Position numbers and translations under genes: made by a program. Shown here in pieces: positions 61,051 to 64,000 of a stretch of DNA of 64,000 nt. The stretch's first letter is position 1. Every line of letters starts with the position of its first letter. This stretch comes from Antarcticimicrobium luteum (GTDB lineage: Bacteria > Pseudomonadota > Alphaproteobacteria > Rhodobacterales > Rhodobacteraceae), in NCBI RefSeq assembly GCF_004358185.1, contig NZ_SMUV01000071.1:62001-126000 (forward strand), written 5' to 3'. The notes beneath the pieces were generated by a model, which saw nothing but the letters and a program-made list of their open reading frames with translations, was not told the DNA's origin and did no database searches.

Positions 61051-62699
61051 CAGTCCTGCCCGCCGGCTTGAGCGTCGAGGATCTCGCGCACCTTGGCGAT
61101 CAGATCGGTGCGCGGCACCTCGAACTGGCTCGGGCGTTCTTTCCATTCCTCCAGCGTCGCGCTTTCGGCGATCTGCGCGCCCAGGATCAGATCCTTGATC
61201 TGGACCACGCCGCGCTCCTTCTCGTCGCCCCCCTCGATCACCGCGACGGGAGAGTGGCGCCGGTCGGCGTATTTGAGCTGGTTGCCGAAGTTCTTGGGGT
61301 TGCCCAGATAGACCTCGGCGCGGATGCCGGCATTGCGCAATTCGGCCACCATCGCCTGATAATCGGCCATGCGGTCGCGGTCCATCACGGTGACGACGAC
61401 GGGGCCCTGATCGTGGGCGGTGATGCGGCCCTTTTCGCGCAGTGCCGCCAGCAGCCGGTCAACGCCGATCGAGATGCCGGTGGCGGGAACCGCCTGGCCG
61501 GTGAAGCGCTTGACCAGATCGTCATAACGCCCGCCGCCGGCGACCGAGCCGAACTGCCGCTTGCGGCCCTTTTCGTCGAAGATCTCGAAGGTCAACTCGG
61601 CCTCATAGACCGGCCCGGTGTAATAACCCAGGCCGCGCACCACCGAGGGGTCGATGACGATGCGTGAAGAATCGTATCCTTGAGCCTCCAATAGCACGAC
61701 GATTTCTTCAAGTTCGTTGACGCCTTCGGAACCCACCACGGAATTGCAAACTAGTTCCCGCAAGACGTGAAGAGTCGCAGCATTTCGAAGCGCGTTCGAC
61801 GCACTGACATCGAGACCACTACCAGCCCTATAACCACGCTTTGAAGCAAGTATCATGGATATGATGGAATGCAGTTCCGGATCATCCGGGTCAATTTCTC
61901 CGAGAGTTTTTTGCCCAAGGGTGTCTAGTTTTTCGTCTACCGTTTTTCCGGCAAGCAGAAACTGAACCACAGGCTCGGCCTGCTCAGGCGCCAGCCCGAC
62001 CCCGTCGATATAGGCGCCGGAAGCATCAAGCCTGCCCTTGCCCAGCAATTCGCGCACCCCGGCCTCGCCGACCTTGTCGAATTTGTCGATGGTGCGCAGC
62101 ACCGCCGCTCGGTCCTCGCCCTCGGGCAGGCCAATGACCTCAAGCACACCGTTCAGAACCTTGCGGTTGTTGACCCGGATCAGGTAATCGCCGCGCGGCA
62201 TGCCCACCGCCTCCAGCGTGTCGGCCAGCATGGCGCAGATCTCGGCATCGGCCGCCATCGACCCGCTGCCGACGGTATCGGCGTCGCACTGGTAGAACTG
62301 GCGATAGCGCCCCGGCCCGGGTTTCTCGTTGCGCCAGACCGGCCCCATCGCATAGCGGCGATAGGGGGTCGGCAGATCGTTGCGATGCTGGGCATAGACG
62401 CGCGCCAGCGGCGCGGTCAGGTCATAGCGCAGCGCCAGCCAATCGCCCTTGTCCTCCTCGGCGCCCTCCTGCCAGGCAAAGACGCCCTCGTTGGGGCGGT
62501 CCACATCGGGCAGGAACTTGCCCAGCGCCTCGACCGTCTCCACCGCGCTGCTTTCCAGCGCGTCGAAGCCATAGCGATGATAGACCCCGGCGATCTGGCG
62601 CAGCATCTCGGTGCGCTGCGTCACCTCGGCGCCGAAGTAATCGCGGAAGCCTTTTGGCGTCTCGGCCTTGGGGCGGGGCTGTTTCTTGGGCTTGGCCAT
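61050..62699 (-). CDS. hisS: histidyl-tRNA synthetase (with an unusual central insertion)
   Basis: 549 residues; I recall about 500 for close relatives. Class II motifs: [45 protein letters not shown], and the histidine-binding [21 protein letters not shown]. The C-terminal anticodon-binding domain is complete. Between about residues 245 and 350 there is extra sequence ([20 protein letters not shown] and on) encoded by DNA of clearly lower GC (61640-61965). The frame is intact. AGGAG before 62699 fixes the start; a GTG at 62720 is possible. First gene of hisS-hisZ-hisG. Confidence 0.92.
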   Translation of the reverse strand: MAKPKKQPRPKAETPKGFRDYFGAEVTQRTEMLRQIAGVYHRYGFDALESSAVETVEALGKFLPDVDRPNEGVFAWQEGAEEDKGDWLALRYDLTAPLARVYAQHRNDLPTPYRRYAMGPVWRNEKPGPGRYRQFYQCDADTVGSGSMAADAEICAMLADTLEAVGMPRGDYLIRVNNRKVLNGVLEVIGLPEGEDRAAVLRTIDKFDKVGEAGVRELLGKGRLDASGAYIDGVGLAPEQAEPVVQFLLAGKTVDEKLDTLGQKTLGEIDPDDPELHSIISMILASKRGYRAGSGLDVSASNALRNAATLHVLRELVCNSVVGSEGVNELEEIVVLLEAQGYDSSRIVIDPSVVRGLGYYTGPVYEAELTFEIFDEKGRKRQFGSVAGGGRYDDLVKRFTGQAVPATGISIGVDRLLAALREKGRITAHDQGPVVVTVMDRDRMADYQAMVAELRNAGIRAEVYLGNPKNFGNQLKYADRRHSPVAVIEGGDEKERGVVQIKDLILGAQIAESATLEEWKERPSQFEVPRTDLIAKVREILDAQAGGQD

Positions 62700-62896
62700 C
62701 AAGGGCTCCTGCTCACTCACGTGTCGCGGCGCGGTCTATCCCAAGCCCCCCCGGGGGGCAAGGCGGCGCGAGGGGCGCGGCGTACATCTTGATGCAATGG
62801 CCTCTGCCCCGGCTCTTGCCTTCACCGCAAATACCCGCCGAAGGCTGCGGGGGTTCGGTGAAACCCCGCAAAGCGCCGCCCGGCTCCGGCGCCGGC

Positions 62897-63700
62897 TCAA
62901 ATCGCCGCGAAATCCCCGCCGCGCCCCTTGCCGGCGGCGAACCGCGCCGCCCCGCCCCGTCCCTCGGCGGCGAAGATCGCGGCCGAGGCCCATTCGCGGC
63001 GCAGCGCCCGGGCCAGATCTTCGGGCGCGATGCGGGCCGAAAGGTGGTCGGCGCGCAGACACCCCTGCGGGAACCGCGCGAGCTCGCGCGCGAGATCCTG
63101 CGCCATGGCCAGCGCCCCGCCCTGCGGTGCAATGCGGTCGGCAAAGCCGATGGCGCGCGCCTCTTCCGCGCCGACGGGGCGGCCGGTCAGGATCAGGTCG
63201 TTGGCCCGCCCCTGCCCCAGCAGACGCGGCAGCCGTACCGTGCCGCCGTCGATCAGCGGCACGCCCCAGCGGCGGCAAAAGACGCCGGTGGTGGCCCCCT
63301 CGGCCATCACCCGCATATCGCACCAGGCGGCCAGTTCCATGCCGCCGGCCACCGCGTGCCCCTCGATCGCCGCGATCACCGGCTTGCCCAGCATCAGCCG
63401 CGACGGCCCCATCGGGCCGGGGCGCGGATCGCCCATCGGGTCGGACCACCCCTCGGGGATGTCCAGCCCGGCGATCCAGCCATCCGCCGCGCCCGATCCC
63501 GCCGCCTTCAGATCGAAGCCGGCGCAAAACGCCCCGCCGGTGCCGGTCAGAACCGCGACGTCAAGATCCGGATCGGCGTCAAAGGCCAGAAAGGCGTCGT
63601 AAAGCGCCTGCGCGGTCTGCGGGTTCACCGCGTTGCGGGCCTGCGGCCGGTCGATGGCGATGGTGCGCACCGGCCCGTCGGTTTCGATCTGAATGCTCAT
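62897..63700 (-). CDS. enoyl-CoA hydratase/isomerase family protein
   Basis: 267-residue crotonase. TGTGGAFCAGFDLKAAG and EGHAVAGGMELAAWCDMRVMA form the oxyanion-hole motifs; FCRRWGVPLIDGGTVRLPRLLG lies where the second catalytic glutamate would be (here D), so it may be an isomerase or hydrolase rather than a true hydratase. Preceded by GGGAGAGG at the start, 63700. Stands alone; divergent from slyX. Confidence 0.85.
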   Translation of the reverse strand: MSIQIETDGPVRTIAIDRPQARNAVNPQTAQALYDAFLAFDADPDLDVAVLTGTGGAFCAGFDLKAAGSGAADGWIAGLDIPEGWSDPMGDPRPGPMGPSRLMLGKPVIAAIEGHAVAGGMELAAWCDMRVMAEGATTGVFCRRWGVPLIDGGTVRLPRLLGQGRANDLILTGRPVGAEEARAIGFADRIAPQGGALAMAQDLARELARFPQGCLRADHLSARIAPEDLARALRREWASAAIFAAEGRGGAARFAAGKGRGGDFAAI

Positions 63701-63821
63701 GTCGTCCTCTCCCTTTCCCCGCCCAGCCTGACAGCGCGGCCCCTTGGCAGGCAAGGCCGCGGCGCCGGTGACGTTGCGCCCCGGGCCGCGCCGGCCTATC
63801 TGGTCGGAAAAGGAGAGCGTG

Positions 63822-64000
63822 ATGCAGCAAATCGAAGAACGGCTGGCCCATCTGATCCGCACCGTGGAGGATCTGAGCGACGTGGTCGCCCGCCAGCAGG
63901 CCGAGATCGACCGGCTGACCCGCCGGGTCGAGATGCTGATGCAGCGCGAGGCCGGGCGCGAGGCCGAGGGCACCGGCGGTGTGGTGCTGGGCGACGAGCG
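63822..64000 (+). CDS. slyX: SlyX family protein (partial)
   Basis: First ~59 residues: IEERLAHLIRTVEDLSDVVA, a coiled-coil opening typical of SlyX, then RQQAEIDRLTRRVEMLMQRE. AAAGGAGAG precedes the ATG at 63822. The end lies beyond the window. Function of SlyX is unknown. Confidence 0.82.
   Translation, partial: MQQIEERLAHLIRTVEDLSDVVARQQAEIDRLTRRVEMLMQREAGREAEGTGGVVLGDE

Noticed and set aside
62897-63700. Calling the crotonase gene paaF
   Set aside because: It is 22 kb from the paa genes, beside hisS and slyX, and a catalytic glutamate position appears changed.

Overview
The window reads as chromosome of a high-GC alphaproteobacterium of the Rhodobacterales (Roseobacter-like). The reasons are the hisS-hisZ-hisG order, a stand-alone B12-dependent ribonucleotide reductase, DUF1489 and SlyX proteins, a PaaR-type phenylacetate operon, TRAP and peptide ABC transporters, and an isatin hydrolase very like the one I remember from Labrenzia. 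All assignments were made by reading translated sequence; no database search was run.

Layout. 1-2.1 kb: end of an ABC-2 ATPase gene, a CoxG-like protein and an EamA transporter. 2.2-8.9 kb (minus): an FAD oxidoreductase followed by a complete dipeptide-type ABC transporter. 9.0-15.6 kb (plus): isatin hydrolase, a second FAD oxidoreductase paralogue, a MarR regulator and both subunits of indolepyruvate:ferredoxin oxidoreductase, closed by a good terminator. 15.9-19.6 kb: SDR, StyA-like monooxygenase and flavin reductase with a divergent AraC regulator, the gene set of the iif/ind indole-oxidation clusters. 19.7-26.4 kb: a cytochrome P450, a glutamine-synthetase-like ligase, a [2Fe-2S] ferredoxin, a class I glutamine amidotransferase, an FkbM methyltransferase, a GntR regulator, a Tat-exported cyclase-family protein and an AhpD-like protein. 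26.6-28.9 kb: two DUF1127 proteins and a DUF900 hydrolase.

29.2-41.8 kb is the phenylacetate catabolon: paaJ-ABCDE plus an extra PaaA/PaaC-family gene on the plus strand, paaG-I-K-R on the minus strand, then paaZ and a PaaX-family regulator. Similar palindromes before paaJ and between paaG and paaZ are good PaaR operator candidates. A Baeyer-Villiger-type monooxygenase with an alpha/beta hydrolase follows. tRNA-Met(CAT) at 44.4 kb marks the edge of a decayed 7-kb island. The island holds an AlpA regulator, three unknown proteins, remnants of an integrase, an MmeI-like methylase, HsdS and IS3 transposases, and one large intact RTX protein with a G10 tract just before its start codon. 51.4-55.9 kb: TetR, M19 dipeptidase and a TRAP transporter in one operon. 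56.1-64.0 kb is core chromosome: nrdJ, DUF1489, hisS-hisZ-hisG, an enoyl-CoA hydratase and slyX.

Taken together, 7-42 kb looks like a concentrated aromatic catabolic region. Tryptophan or indole compounds would enter through the oxidoreductase, isatin hydrolase and iif-like genes. An aromatic or other amine may be handled by a gamma-glutamylation/P450 module. Phenylacetate is degraded to central metabolites. The links between the modules are inference. The most original candidate is the P450/glutamine-synthetase-like/amidotransferase set at 20.6-24.3 kb. Two inverted copies of a ~134-bp palindromic-ended repeat (15.7 and 35.4 kb) and a lower-GC insertion inside hisS are the main structural oddities outside the island.
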